Source: JALYOC01 sp036675345
GTDB lineage: Bacteria > Myxococcota > Myxococcia > Myxococcales > Myxococcaceae
Assembly: GCA_036675345.1 (NCBI GenBank)
Contig: JAKFFE010000019.1
Location: forward strand, 310,001 to 374,000
Direction of reading: 5' to 3'
DNA length: 64,000 nt
Shown here: one piece after another, positions 35,391-44,039 of the stretch
Layout of the letters: each line of letters starts with the position of its first letter
Position numbering within the stretch: the first letter of the stretch is position 1
Notes under the pieces: generated by a model
Seen by the model: only the letters and a program-made list of their open reading frames with translations
What the model was told of the DNA's origin: nothing
The model's database searches: none
Position numbers and translations under genes: made by a program

Positions 35391-38300
35391 TCACCCCTCC
35401 CACTCGGCCATCAGGGCGCGCATCCGCTCATAGCGGCGGATCAGTTCCGCGCGCCGGGCGGTGAACAGCACCATGAAGCCGACCACCAGCACCCCCAGCA
35501 CCGAGAGGAACAGCGCCCCCAGGTGCGGCTGGCTGACTCCGGCCCGGATCAGGTTGGCCACCACCGAGGTCACCAGAAAGCCGGTGCCCAGGTAGACGAA
35601 GGAGCGGATCCGCAGCGCGATCCCCGCCGCCACGCCCAGCACGCAGGCCAGGGCGCAGATCCCCAGCGCCCAGGCGTCGCTGAACAACAGCGCCCGCCAG
35701 GCGCTGGCCGAATAGATGGTGGTGATCGCCACCGCGCGCAGTCGGGCCTGCCAGCCTTCGTCCAGCTCGTGGCGGAAGACGTGGGCCAGCACCAGCAGCG
35801 AGAGCCCGAAGGGGATCACGTAGTACTCGGCCTGGCCGGCGTGGCTTCCCAGCCAGGCCAGGTACAGGGCCAGGTTGAACGCCGCCGCCGCCACCAGCGA
35901 TCCCAGCTTGCGGGCGCCGGTCCCGGCCAGCACGGTGAAGTGGGCCGCGTGGCCGATCAGCAGCATCGCCGCCATCAGCGGCTCCTCCCAGGGCGCCGCC
36001 AGCAGGCCGACCAGCGGGAACAGATACGCGCCGAACAGCGCCGGGCGGCGGAACACCGCCAGGGTCTCCGCGTGGCGGCGCACATGGACGTGCAGCCCGG
36101 AGAAGAGGGCGCCGGCCACCAGCGCGGCCAACCCATCCCTTCCGTCCAGCTGCCCCTCGAAGCCGTGGTGACGGATCGCCAGGTACGCCAGCAGCAGCGC
36201 CCCCTGGGCCAGGAAGGCGGGGGCCTCGACATGATCACGCCGGGCCTGGAGCACCCCCATCACGAACAGCAGCACCATCGCCACCGCGGCGGCGCTGGCC
36301 TCCCGCGGGCCGCCGCCGGAGATCAGCAGCAGCCCCGCGACCACATCCACGCAGGCCAGCGCGCCCGCCAGCAGCACCACCCAGCGGCGCACCGGGGAGC
36401 CGGGCAGCAGCGCGGCCACCGCCACCACCACCGAGATTCCCAGCGCCAGGAACGGGAGGATGAACTCCTCGCCCCGGCCGGAGGAGAACACCTTGCCCAG
36501 GTGGAACATCCACAGATGGGCCGCCACCAGACTGGCGCTCCATCCCAACCACTCCCACCGCGGGCTGCGCGCCACCACCGCCCAGGCGCTGCCCAGGGAG
36601 AGCAACACCACCAGCGGGAACAGCGGATTTCCCAATCCGCCGGAGCAGAGCAGCGCGAAAAGTCCCAGCGCCCACCCGGCATGGTGCCGGACGGCGGCGA
36701 AGTCCGCCTGGGGCCGACGCCACCCGTGTACCGTCAGCAGCAGCCCGGAGGCGGCCAGCACCATTCCGGAGGTTCCGGAGGGCAGGGCCACCGCGATCAC
36801 CGCCGCCCACAGCCCGGCAGCCATCACCCACTCCGTCCGGCTCGCCGCCACCCACAGCAGCAGCCCGGCGACGATCGCCAGGGTCGGCTCCAGCGGGGTC
36901 CCGGTGCTGGACCAGAGACCGACCACCTCGCTCAGCACCCAGCCCGCCAGCTGCACCGCTCCGCCCAGCCACAGGGCGCGGTCCAGGTGGCGATCGATCC
37001 CCGGGGAGAGCCGGAACAGCACCGCCTCCCACCGCGGCCGGACGCTGGGTATCCGCCAGATTGCCGCCAGCAGGAGAGCGAACAGCGCCGAGCCCAACAA
37101 CGCCACCGGCTCCGGGAAGGGCAGGGGGAGGACGTCCCGCCCGAACGACAGCGCCACGCCCAAGGAGATCGACGCCAGGGTGACCAGCCGGGTGTCCTCC
37201 AGCAGCAGCGCGGCCAGCAACAGCGCCACCGCCGGGGCCAGCATCCAGCCACCCCACAGCTGCGCGTCCCACAGCGCGATGAACGCCAGCACCGTGGCCA
37301 CCGCCCCTGCGTATTTGGGAGCGTGCTCCTCCTCCGGCGCCCGGAGCCAGCCGCGGACGCGGTCTCCCGCGTGCAGCAGCGCGAAGCCCAGCCCGGCCAA
37401 CACCAGGCTGCCCGGACCGCGCGCGCCGGGAGCCAGGGCCAACGCCACCCCGGCCAGCATCAACCGCTGGGAGATCGGGATCCCGGCAGTGAGCAGGGCG
37501 CCCGCCCCCAACGCGGAGAAGCAGATCCAGGGGGAGGTGATCGGGAGCAGGCTGTTCTCGATCCCGCGGACCTCTCCCAGCAGCGCCACCAGCAGCAGCC
37601 CGGTGGCCAGGGCCACACTCCCCTGCACCCAGCGGGAGACCGCGGGGCGATCCTTCCAGTAGGTCACCGCCACCACCGCGATCACCGGGACCCACAGGGT
37701 CCAGACGCCCAGGGTGATCACCGACCCCGCGCCCAGCAACACCGGCGCGCCAGCGAAGACCGGCGAGCGGGTGGCCCACAGCCACACCAGCGGCAGCAAG
37801 GTGATCGCGGCCAGCAGCACCAGGTTCGGGATCCCTCCCGGCTGACCGGCCGGCGCGGCGATCAACACGACGAAGGCGGAGAGGGCGGCGGCGAAGGTCG
37901 CCCCGGTCCCGCCCAGCACCCGCTCCCGGAGCGCCGGGAGTCGGTCCAGCAGCACCAGCGCGGTCAGCAGCAGGGCCAGCAGCAGCCGGCCTGCGTACCC
38001 CGGGAAGCCGACGTGCCCCAGCGCCACCGTGGCCACCAGCGCGGTCAGTGCCGCCAGCGGCAGACAGATCTCACCCCGCAGGGCCCGGGAGGAGAGCGCC
38101 ATCCCGACCGCGGCGACCACCAGCGAACCGTCTGGCACGCCGATCAGCTGGTCCACGCTGCCCCCCAGCAGCCCCAGGACCGCCGTCGCCGCGTAGGCCA
38201 CCGCGGCCGGCGTCCGACGCCCGCGCAGGCCGGTGACCACCGAGGCCGCGGCCGCGGTGAGCGCCAGGACCCAGGTGGACTGAAGCTCGGAGAAGTGCGG

Positions 38301-40703
38301 CCACCCGTGGAACATCCCCTCCGGGCGGAAGGAACTGGGCCACAGCGCCACCGTCCAGAACACCGCCCCGGGCACGCCCAGCGCGGGCACCCGGAACCCG
38401 GCACTAGCGGCGGTGGCCACCCCCAACAAGAGCACCGGGCCCAGGTCGGCTTGCTGCAGATCCCATTGCCACAGCGAGGCGATGATGGCCGCGGCCACCG
38501 CCAACCAGGGTGCGGAACGCAAGGGGAGGAAGGAGGCCACCAGTGCCGCGGCAGCCAGGGCCAGCGGCGCCCAGGCGGGGGCCCAGGCCAGGCCGACGAA
38601 CGGCGCCACCGAGAGGGTGAGGATCAGCGCCCAGCCCTCGGCCCAACGGTGGGAGCTCCACAGCGCGGAGAGCCAGGCAGCGGCGGCTGCCAGCAGCAAC
38701 GCCAGCAGGCAGAGGGTGGCGGTGGAAGGGTCCCCCACCTTGGACCAGGCCAGGGCCGCGGCCAGCAGGGTCTGAAGCAGCGCGCCGATCGACAGCCGGT
38801 GGCGCTCGTCGCCGGGAACGAAGCGGGCGAGCAGCGACCAGCCCATCGCGAACACCCCTGCGGCCAACGCCCCGGCCGCGGGGCCGAACACCGAGGAGAC
38901 CGCGACCGGGGCGATCAGCGAGGCGGCCCAGCCGGACCCGGTGAGGTACGGACGATCCAGCCGCAGGCCCAGCGCCACTGCGATCAACGCCAGCGGAGGC
39001 ACGCTCCACACCGCGGGCCGCAGGTCGGTGCCGAACGCCGCCTCCACCGAGAAGAACAGGGTGGCCGCGGCGGTGGCCTTCAACAGCACCTCCGCCGCCG
39101 GGCCTTGTTCCGGTCGACGCAGCAACCGCCACGCCCACAGCGCACCCGCCAGCACGTAGGGCAGCGCGTAGACCGCCGCGTAGTTGAAGGGCAGCACCTC
39201 GCCGGAGGCGATGCCCAACGCGCCCTTGATCTGGAGCAGCAGCTGATCCACCCAACCGGGGACCAGCTGCCCCACCGACTGGTACGCCAGGTAGCCGGCG
39301 GCGTAGGTCACATAGAACCAGCGCGCACCTCCCCGGGCGTGACGACCCAGCCAGCGCGAGGTCCAGGTGAGCAAGGCGCTGGTGGCGAAAAACGCCGGGA
39401 CCTGTCCGAAGCCTGCGGCGACCACGCAGACCAGCTGTCCCGCCACCGTGGCCACTCCAGCGGCCGCGGACAGCTTCTCTCCCGCGCGCGGCCAGGCCCG
39501 GACTGCCAGCCACAGGAAGGCGGCAGCGAAGGGGGCGTAGGTGGCCGGGGGAAGCGCGGTGCCTCCCTGGCCGATCGCCAGGTGGAGACGGATCAACGCC
39601 AGCGCGGCCAGGTACGCCGGGGCCAGGAAGGCGAAGGCCGCCGCCTCCACGGTGCGGGTGGCGCTTGAGCGTTGCACCCACGCCACCAGCACCAGGGTCC
39701 ACAAGGCGGTCCACACCGCCATCGTCCCCAGCCACTGGACCAGCAAGGGGGCCGCGCCCACGCTGAGCACCGTGACCGCCATTCCCCACTGCAATCCGCG
39801 GACGCTGGGAGGGTCGTAGGCCCGCGCCGGAGAGCGCATCAGCAGCGAGGCCACGCCGGCCCAGCCCAGGGTCAGCCCCCAGAACAGCACCGGGTTCTCC
39901 CTGGCCACCGGGCCCAGGGCCAGCGGGGCGAAGGGCGCCATCGCGGAGCCGATCAGCGAGACCACCCTCCCCGCTCCGGCCAGCCCCTCCCGGCGCAGGA
40001 GCAGCGCGCCCACCACCGAGAAGGCGGCGGAGTAGCCGGCGGCCAACCCGAAGATGGTCAGCCCGCGCCCCAGGGTGCTCATCCCGGACCAGCCCAGGGC
40101 CACGAAGTACACCGACCCGGTCACCACCAGGAACGCGCCGATGAACCAGCCGATGCTCTCGTAGAGGAACGGCCGCCACACCGAGCGCCAGGTGGAGACG
40201 GCCTCCACCGCCTCTTCCACGGGTCCCGGGCGGGAGGGGATGTCGAAGATCGGCTCGCCCCCCACCGGCAGGGACGCCACCTCGGGCGGGGGTTGGTAGG
40301 GCTGCTGCTCGGGGACGGCCACCGCGTCCAGGATTGGCTCTTCCACTGGCCGGAACGGGTCGGGCGGAGCGGCTCCCTGATCCCCCAGCGGAACCGGCAC
40401 GTTCCGAGGAGCAACCGGCTCCAGCTGATGGACCGACCCGGGCCGAGGAGCCACCCGCTCCACTTCCCCGGACAGGGCCTGGACCAACAGCCGCTCTCGA
40501 CGCTGGAAGTGCGGGAGGACGAAGTTCCGGGCCGCCTCGGCGTGGATGGACTGGCCCCAGTGGGCCGCGTCCTGCAGCACGTAGTGCACGTGCGCGAGTT
40601 CGCCGGTTAGCTCGTCCTGGGAGCGCTCGGCCATCGTTTGACCGCAGATGGCGCAGACGCGAGCAACGGTCAGCCGCTCCTCACGACAGTCGGGGCAGTA
40701 CAT
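35391..40703 (-). CDS. Giant polytopic membrane protein with N-terminal zinc ribbon (1,770 residues)
   Basis: The N-terminus has two CxxC pairs (Cys3, Cys6, Cys17, Cys20; MYCPDCREER and VCAICGQ) that fit a zinc ribbon. Residues about 25-170 are soluble and Pro/Glu-rich. From about 175 to near the end there are dozens of hydrophobic segments rich in Ala, Leu, Val, Gly and Trp, separated by very short loops. The protein ends with a charged stretch of about 25 residues. The layout recalls the DUF2157/DUF2339 type of very large membrane proteins, whose function is unknown, but no firm family match is claimed. It stands alone, between a cell-wall lipoprotein gene and the repeat-containing intergenic region. 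Confidence 0.75.
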   Translation of the reverse strand: MYCPDCREERLTVARVCAICGQTMAERSQDELTGELAHVHYVLQDAAHWGQSIHAEAARNFVLPHFQRRERLLVQALSGEVERVAPRPGSVHQLEPVAPRNVPVPLGDQGAAPPDPFRPVEEPILDAVAVPEQQPYQPPPEVASLPVGGEPIFDIPSRPGPVEEAVEAVSTWRSVWRPFLYESIGWFIGAFLVVTGSVYFVALGWSGMSTLGRGLTIFGLAAGYSAAFSVVGALLLRREGLAGAGRVVSLIGSAMAPFAPLALGPVARENPVLFWGLTLGWAGVASLLMRSPARAYDPPSVRGLQWGMAVTVLSVGAAPLLVQWLGTMAVWTALWTLVLVAWVQRSSATRTVEAAAFAFLAPAYLAALALIRLHLAIGQGGTALPPATYAPFAAAFLWLAVRAWPRAGEKLSAAAGVATVAGQLVCVVAAGFGQVPAFFATSALLTWTSRWLGRHARGGARWFYVTYAAGYLAYQSVGQLVPGWVDQLLLQIKGALGIASGEVLPFNYAAVYALPYVLAGALWAWRLLRRPEQGPAAEVLLKATAAATLFFSVEAAFGTDLRPAVWSVPPLALIAVALGLRLDRPYLTGSGWAASLIAPVAVSSVFGPAAGALAAGVFAMGWSLLARFVPGDERHRLSIGALLQTLLAAALAWSKVGDPSTATLCLLALLLAAAAAWLSALWSSHRWAEGWALILTLSVAPFVGLAWAPAWAPLALAAAALVASFLPLRSAPWLAVAAAIIASLWQWDLQQADLGPVLLLGVATAASAGFRVPALGVPGAVFWTVALWPSSFRPEGMFHGWPHFSELQSTWVLALTAAAASVVTGLRGRRTPAAVAYAATAVLGLLGGSVDQLIGVPDGSLVVAAVGMALSSRALRGEICLPLAALTALVATVALGHVGFPGYAGRLLLALLLTALVLLDRLPALRERVLGGTGATFAAALSAFVVLIAAPAGQPGGIPNLVLLAAITLLPLVWLWATRSPVFAGAPVLLGAGSVITLGVWTLWVPVIAVVAVTYWKDRPAVSRWVQGSVALATGLLLVALLGEVRGIENSLLPITSPWICFSALGAGALLTAGIPISQRLMLAGVALALAPGARGPGSLVLAGLGFALLHAGDRVRGWLRAPEEEHAPKYAGAVATVLAFIALWDAQLWGGWMLAPAVALLLAALLLEDTRLVTLASISLGVALSFGRDVLPLPFPEPVALLGSALFALLLAAIWRIPSVRPRWEAVLFRLSPGIDRHLDRALWLGGAVQLAGWVLSEVVGLWSSTGTPLEPTLAIVAGLLLWVAASRTEWVMAAGLWAAVIAVALPSGTSGMVLAASGLLLTVHGWRRPQADFAAVRHHAGWALGLFALLCSGGLGNPLFPLVVLLSLGSAWAVVARSPRWEWLGWSASLVAAHLWMFHLGKVFSSGRGEEFILPFLALGISVVVAVAALLPGSPVRRWVVLLAGALACVDVVAGLLLISGGGPREASAAAVAMVLLFVMGVLQARRDHVEAPAFLAQGALLLAYLAIRHHGFEGQLDGRDGLAALVAGALFSGLHVHVRRHAETLAVFRRPALFGAYLFPLVGLLAAPWEEPLMAAMLLIGHAAHFTVLAGTGARKLGSLVAAAAFNLALYLAWLGSHAGQAEYYVIPFGLSLLVLAHVFRHELDEGWQARLRAVAITTIYSASAWRALLFSDAWALGICALACVLGVAAGIALRIRSFVYLGTGFLVTSVVANLIRAGVSQPHLGALFLSVLGVLVVGFMVLFTARRAELIRRYERMRALMAEWEG

Positions 40704-40836
40704 TCGTCTCCTGGCAGTTCACCCCGCGTGCCGGGACGGGGTCCCCGTAACGGCGGCAACTTAGCTGCCAGGCGGGTGCGCAGGTTGCGACGCAGTGCGT
40801 AATCGCGGCGGCAGAGGCGCTGTCACCTCGGCCGAC

Positions 40837-40909
40837 CCAACGGGGCCAGTTCCCGGCGAAAACCCGGCAGGCCCCACCAAGCGCGGTCAGTGCCGCACGA
40901 ACACAGGGA
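40837..40909. repeat. Two copies of a degenerate ~33-bp repeat
   Basis: Copies begin at 40837 and 40877. Their cores read GGGGCCAGTTCCCGGCGAA and GCGGTCAGTGCCGCACGAA. They align with the pair near argB (41081 and 41124) over the consensus GCGGTCAGTSCCGSGCGAAC. Both are in the same orientation, 40 bp apart. Confidence 0.5.
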
Positions 40910-40943
40910 CGACAGGCGGCTTCAACACCCCTGGTGCTGACGC

Positions 40944-40983
40944 CCCCGGACGAACTCTCCCTGCGCTGCGAGTTCGTCCGGGG
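40944..40983. repeat. 14-bp perfect inverted repeat
   Basis: CCCCGGACGAACTC (40944-40957) and GAGTTCGTCCGGGG (40970-40983) pair across a twelve-base spacer. A third copy of the right half, GAGTTCGTCCG, lies at 41022-41032. It could be a protein-binding dyad, a mini-element end or a stable hairpin. No T-run follows, so it is not an intrinsic terminator. Confidence 0.7.
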
Positions 40984-41080
40984 TTTCGGCCATAAAGCCG
41001 ATCAAACTCGTCAGTGGAGGAGAGTTCGTCCGCCTGTCGGAGCCCAGCGTCGCTGTCTCCGGCCACCAGGCTGGGTGGGA

Positions 41081-41160
41081 CCACGCGGGGGCAGTGCAGC
41101 GCGAACACAGCACCGGCGCTGCCCCACGCGGTCAGTCCCGGGCGAACACCGTGCCGGCGC
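41081..41160. repeat. Two further copies of the degenerate repeat, one containing the argB stop
   Basis: Copies begin at 41081 and 41124, 43 bp apart, and share GCGAACACAGCACCGGCGCTGC versus GCGAACACCGTGCCGGCGCTGC when each is read in two halves. The second copy includes the argB stop codon and its last codons (GTVFARD), so the other copies look like decayed duplicates of the argB 3' end. Confidence 0.55.
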
Positions 41161-41977
41161 TGCCCGGCTGCGCAGCCTCCTGCAGCAGGGCGCCGGCCGG
41201 CTGGATCCCCACGATGTGGATCGCGCCGATCCCCTCCTCCAGCATCGCCAGGCTCTCCTCCACCTTGGGGATCATCCCTCCCTGGATCACCCCGGCGTCG
41301 ATCTGCTTCTGCGCCTCGGAGGGAGTGAGCCGGGGGAAGCGGCTGCTGGGATCCTCGCGGTTGGCCAGCACCCCCGGCACATTGGAGACCAGGAACAGCC
41401 GGGCCGCGGAGAGCTTCGCCGCCACCCGGGTGGCCACGGTGTCCGCATTGATGTTGAACACCTGTCCCTGCGCGTCCCCGGAGAGGGACCCCAGCACCGG
41501 GACGAAGCCCGCCGAGGCCAGCCGCTCAAGGGCATCCACGTCCACCCCCACCACGTCTCCCACCCAGCCCAGATCCACCGGATCCGGCCCGCCGCCGCTG
41601 AACACCCGCGGAGGCCGCTTCACCGCCTCCACCAATCCGGCGGAGACCCCGGTGGTGCACAGCGCCGGGACCTTGGCGATCCGGAAGGCGGCGGCCACGT
41701 CCACCGACACCTGCCCGGCCAGGGTCATCTTCATCACCTCCAGGGTCGCCTCGTCGGTGATCCGCCGGCCGCCCACCTTGCGCGGTTCGATCCCCAGCTT
41801 CTCCGAGAGGGTGTTGGCCTGGGGGCCGCCCCCGTGGACCACCGCCACCTTGATCCCCGCGTCCAGGAACGCCCGGACCGCGTGGCCCACGCTGCCTGCC
41901 AGCCCGGCGCGATCCTGGGCCAGCTCGCCGCCGATCTTCACCACGTACCAGCGGCCAGAATCGCGGGAGAGGCTCAC
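41132..41977 (-). CDS. argB: Acetylglutamate kinase
   Basis: A 281-residue amino-acid kinase that phosphorylates N-acetylglutamate in arginine synthesis. It has the nucleotide/glycine loops VVKIGGELAQ and VVHGGGPQAN, the substrate region GGRRITDEATLEVM, the NINADTVATRVAA motif and the ATP-site segment GGMIPKVEESLAML. The start is GTG 41977, overlapping the argC stop as GTGA. The middle loop (AVKRPPRVFSGGGPDPVDLG) is longer than in E. coli ArgB. The last codons lie inside a repeat shared with the downstream intergenic region. Paralogues that act on LysW-bound or succinylated substrates are a possible alternative. Confidence 0.88.
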   Translation of the reverse strand: MSLSRDSGRWYVVKIGGELAQDRAGLAGSVGHAVRAFLDAGIKVAVVHGGGPQANTLSEKLGIEPRKVGGRRITDEATLEVMKMTLAGQVSVDVAAAFRIAKVPALCTTGVSAGLVEAVKRPPRVFSGGGPDPVDLGWVGDVVGVDVDALERLASAGFVPVLGSLSGDAQGQVFNINADTVATRVAAKLSAARLFLVSNVPGVLANREDPSSRFPRLTPSEAQKQIDAGVIQGGMIPKVEESLAMLEEGIGAIHIVGIQPAGALLQEAAQPGSAGTVFARD

Positions 41978-43041
41978 GGCCACAGCCCCGGCTCGGCCAG
42001 GGTCAACTTCTCGTCGTAGCCCATCATCACGTTGAAGGCCTGGATCGCCTGCCCGGCGCCGCCCTTGACCAGGTTGTCCAGCGCGGAGAAGCACACCACC
42101 CGGCGGTTCCCACCGGTCACCGGACCCAGCGCGTAGCCCACCTCCACGTAGTTGGAGTGCGCCACGCCAATCACCTCCGGCTGCCGCGCGCCCTTGACGA
42201 TCCGGATGAACGGCTCGCCGGCGAAGCAATCGGTCCACAAGGACGCCAGCTCCTCCTCGGTGGTGGACGCGGCCACGGTGGCGAAGGAGGTGGCGAAGAT
42301 CCCGCGCGGCAGCGGCGCGGAGACCGGCACGAACTCCAGCGACATCTCCTTGCCGCCGGCGGCCTCCAGGGTCTGGAGGATCTCCGGCACGTGCTGGTGC
42401 TGCAGCGGCTTGTAGGTCCGCAGGTTGGAGGCCCGCAGCGGATGGTGGGTGGTGATCTGCGGGTTGGCGCCGCTGCCGGAGGACCCGGTGGCGGCCACGG
42501 TGTGGATGGCCCCGGTCAGCTTCCGCGCCTTGGCCAGCGGCAGCAGCCCCAGGGCGATGGTGGTGGCAAAACAGCCCGGGCTGGCCAGGTAGCGGGCCTT
42601 CTTGATCGCCTCCCGGTTCAGCTCCGGCATCCCGTAGGTGAACTTCCCCTCGGTGAGCAGCTGGGGCGCGGGGTGATCGGCGCCGTAGAACTCGCGGTAG
42701 TTGGTGGAGTCGCGCAGCCGGAAGTCGCCGGAGAGATCCACGATCCGGGTCTGGGGGTGCGCGGCGATGATCTCCAGCGCCACCTTGGCGGTGGTCTTGT
42801 GGGGCATGGCCAGGAAGGCCACGTCCATTCCGGCGGCGGCCTCCGCGGGGGCCAGCTGCTCGAACTTCAGCTGGGTCAGCCCCTCCAGGTTCAGGTGCAC
42901 CTCACCGACGCGCTTGCCGATGTTGTCCACCGCCACCACCCGCGCCACCTCCACGTGGGGATGGAAGAGCAGCCGGCGCAGGATCTCTGCGCCGCCGTAG
43001 CCGGTACCGCCAATGAGGACCGCCTTGATCTTCGAGCTCAT
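41974..43041 (-). CDS. argC: N-acetyl-gamma-glutamyl-phosphate reductase
   Basis: A 355-residue NADPH-dependent reductase acting just after ArgB. The Rossmann motif is LIGGTGYGGAEILRRLL, and the catalytic Cys157 lies in LASPGCFATT. IVDLSGDFRLRD and DNLVKGGAGQAIQAFN are family signatures. Two regions differ from common proteobacterial ArgC: ASPGCFAT in place of ANPGCYPT, and SHHPLR-like TTHHPLRASNLRTYKP, which resembles the LysY-type branch. No lysW carrier gene is present here, so ArgC is the working name. The operon order is argC-argB with a four-base overlap. Confidence 0.86.
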   Translation of the reverse strand: MSSKIKAVLIGGTGYGGAEILRRLLFHPHVEVARVVAVDNIGKRVGEVHLNLEGLTQLKFEQLAPAEAAAGMDVAFLAMPHKTTAKVALEIIAAHPQTRIVDLSGDFRLRDSTNYREFYGADHPAPQLLTEGKFTYGMPELNREAIKKARYLASPGCFATTIALGLLPLAKARKLTGAIHTVAATGSSGSGANPQITTHHPLRASNLRTYKPLQHQHVPEILQTLEAAGGKEMSLEFVPVSAPLPRGIFATSFATVAASTTEEELASLWTDCFAGEPFIRIVKGARQPEVIGVAHSNYVEVGYALGPVTGGNRRVVCFSALDNLVKGGAGQAIQAFNVMMGYDEKLTLAEPGLWP

Positions 43042-43112
43042 GAAGGGCCATCTAGAAGAGACGGACCCGAAAGGAAAGGCGGCGACGACCGGGCAGGCCG
43101 CCGCCGCCCCGC

Positions 43113-43868
43113 CTACTGACGCTGGGAGTTGGCCAGGATCGCGTCGTGGACGTACTGCGCCAACCCGGGCCGCACCCGCTCGTAGTGCTCGGCGAAGCGC
43201 GGATCGGCGACGTACATCTGCCCCAGCGACCGGTGCAGCTGCCGCGAGCAGGGATAGAACCAGCGGTCGATCTGCAGCCGGGCCTCCTCCGCCAGCCCCA
43301 TCGCGTCCGGGCTGTCCGGCCGCTTCCCCTCCGTCATCGCCCGGGCGAACGAGGCCAGCACCGCCTCCCCCTCCGCCTTGATCTTCATCCACTCCGCCTT
43401 GCCGTACTTGTTCGTGCGCCGGGCGGACTCCCGATACGCGTCGGTTTCTCCCCAGCGCTGCTGCGCCTCTGCCTCGTACTTCGTCGGATCGAAGTTCCCG
43501 AACACCTCGAACATCTCTTCCTGGTTCATGCCCGTGCCTCGCTCGATGGACTCGAGCGCCGTCTCCACCGCGGAGAGCAGCGCCCGGACCTTGGTGGCCT
43601 TCTCGGTGAGCAGCTGCCGCTGCATCAGCAGCGCTGCCTGGAGGTCAAAGGCCGGGTCGGTGACGATCCGGGAGATCTGCTCCAGCGGGAACTCCAGCTC
43701 CTTGAAGAACAGGATCTGCTGCAACCGCTGCAGGTCCCCCTCTCCGTAGAGCCGATACCCCGCCTCCGTCCGCGCGGACGGAGGGAGCAGCCCGATCTCG
43801 TCGTAGTGGTGCAGCGTCCGGACGCTGACCCCTGACAGCTTGGCGACCTGGCTCACCGTAAGGCCCAT
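43113..43868 (-). CDS. MerR-family regulator with TipAS-type ligand domain
   Basis: A 251-residue activator. Residues 1-70 form a MerR winged helix (LTVSQVAKLSGVSVRTLHHY, then GLLPPSARTEAGYRLY), followed by a dimerisation helix. The C-terminal half (about 125-250) matches the TipAS domain that binds thiopeptides and other ligands: the EEMFEVFGNFDPTKYEAEAQ, RWGETDAYRESARRT and SLGQMYVADPRFAEHYE segments are all present. GGAGGA lies eight bases before the ATG. The gene's own promoter has the 19-bp spacer that MerR proteins act on, with a dyad in it, so autoregulation is expected. The ligand is unknown and no efflux gene is adjacent. Confidence 0.93.
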   Translation of the reverse strand: MGLTVSQVAKLSGVSVRTLHHYDEIGLLPPSARTEAGYRLYGEGDLQRLQQILFFKELEFPLEQISRIVTDPAFDLQAALLMQRQLLTEKATKVRALLSAVETALESIERGTGMNQEEMFEVFGNFDPTKYEAEAQQRWGETDAYRESARRTNKYGKAEWMKIKAEGEAVLASFARAMTEGKRPDSPDAMGLAEEARLQIDRWFYPCSRQLHRSLGQMYVADPRFAEHYERVRPGLAQYVHDAILANSQRQ

Positions 43869-43888
43869 GGGTCCTTCCTCCGCCCGTG

Positions 43889-43919
43889 TAGATAGGGCCT
43901 CACGTTGCGGGAGGGTCAA
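43889..43919 (-). promoter_or_regulatory. MerR-type promoter and operator of the TipA-like gene
   Basis: On the minus strand, TTGACC (43919-43914) and TATCTA (43894-43889) are separated by exactly 19 bp, the overlong spacing that MerR activators correct by distorting DNA. The spacer is covered by the dyad CCTCnCGnnnCGnGAGG (complement of 43899-43915). Transcription would begin near 43883, about 15 bases before the ATG. Confidence 0.85.
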
Positions 43920-44039
43920 GGGGCCCGCCGAACGTCACCTAACGCACAGCGTCAACGGGCAACTTCCACACGCCCACAGATCCCCCTGGTGTATGGTCCG
44001 CGCCGCCTCGCCCGGCATCGGCCGCGACGGCCACCCCCC

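Larger units (their letters stand above)
40704..41131. other. 428-bp non-coding region with two repeat families
   Basis: Lies between the giant membrane protein gene (which starts at 40703 and reads left) and the 3' end of argB. It contains the degenerate interspersed repeats and the 14-bp inverted repeat listed separately. Short open frames exist on both strands but none has a ribosome binding site or recognisable protein, and they run across the repeats. Confidence 0.6.

Noticed and set aside
35124..39668. A 1,514-codon open frame on the plus strand opposite the giant membrane protein
   Set aside because: Composition artefact (Gln/His/Arg/Gly-rich, no domain). It crosses two real genes and the gap between them.
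40887..41113. Small open frames in the intergenic region near argB
   Set aside because: No ribosome binding site, no recognisable protein, and they run through the inverted and direct repeats.
41081..41160. Possible start of a CRISPR array or integron-type site
   Set aside because: Only two adjacent copies, imperfect, with no unique spacers of constant length, no cas genes or integrase in the window, and one copy is part of argB.
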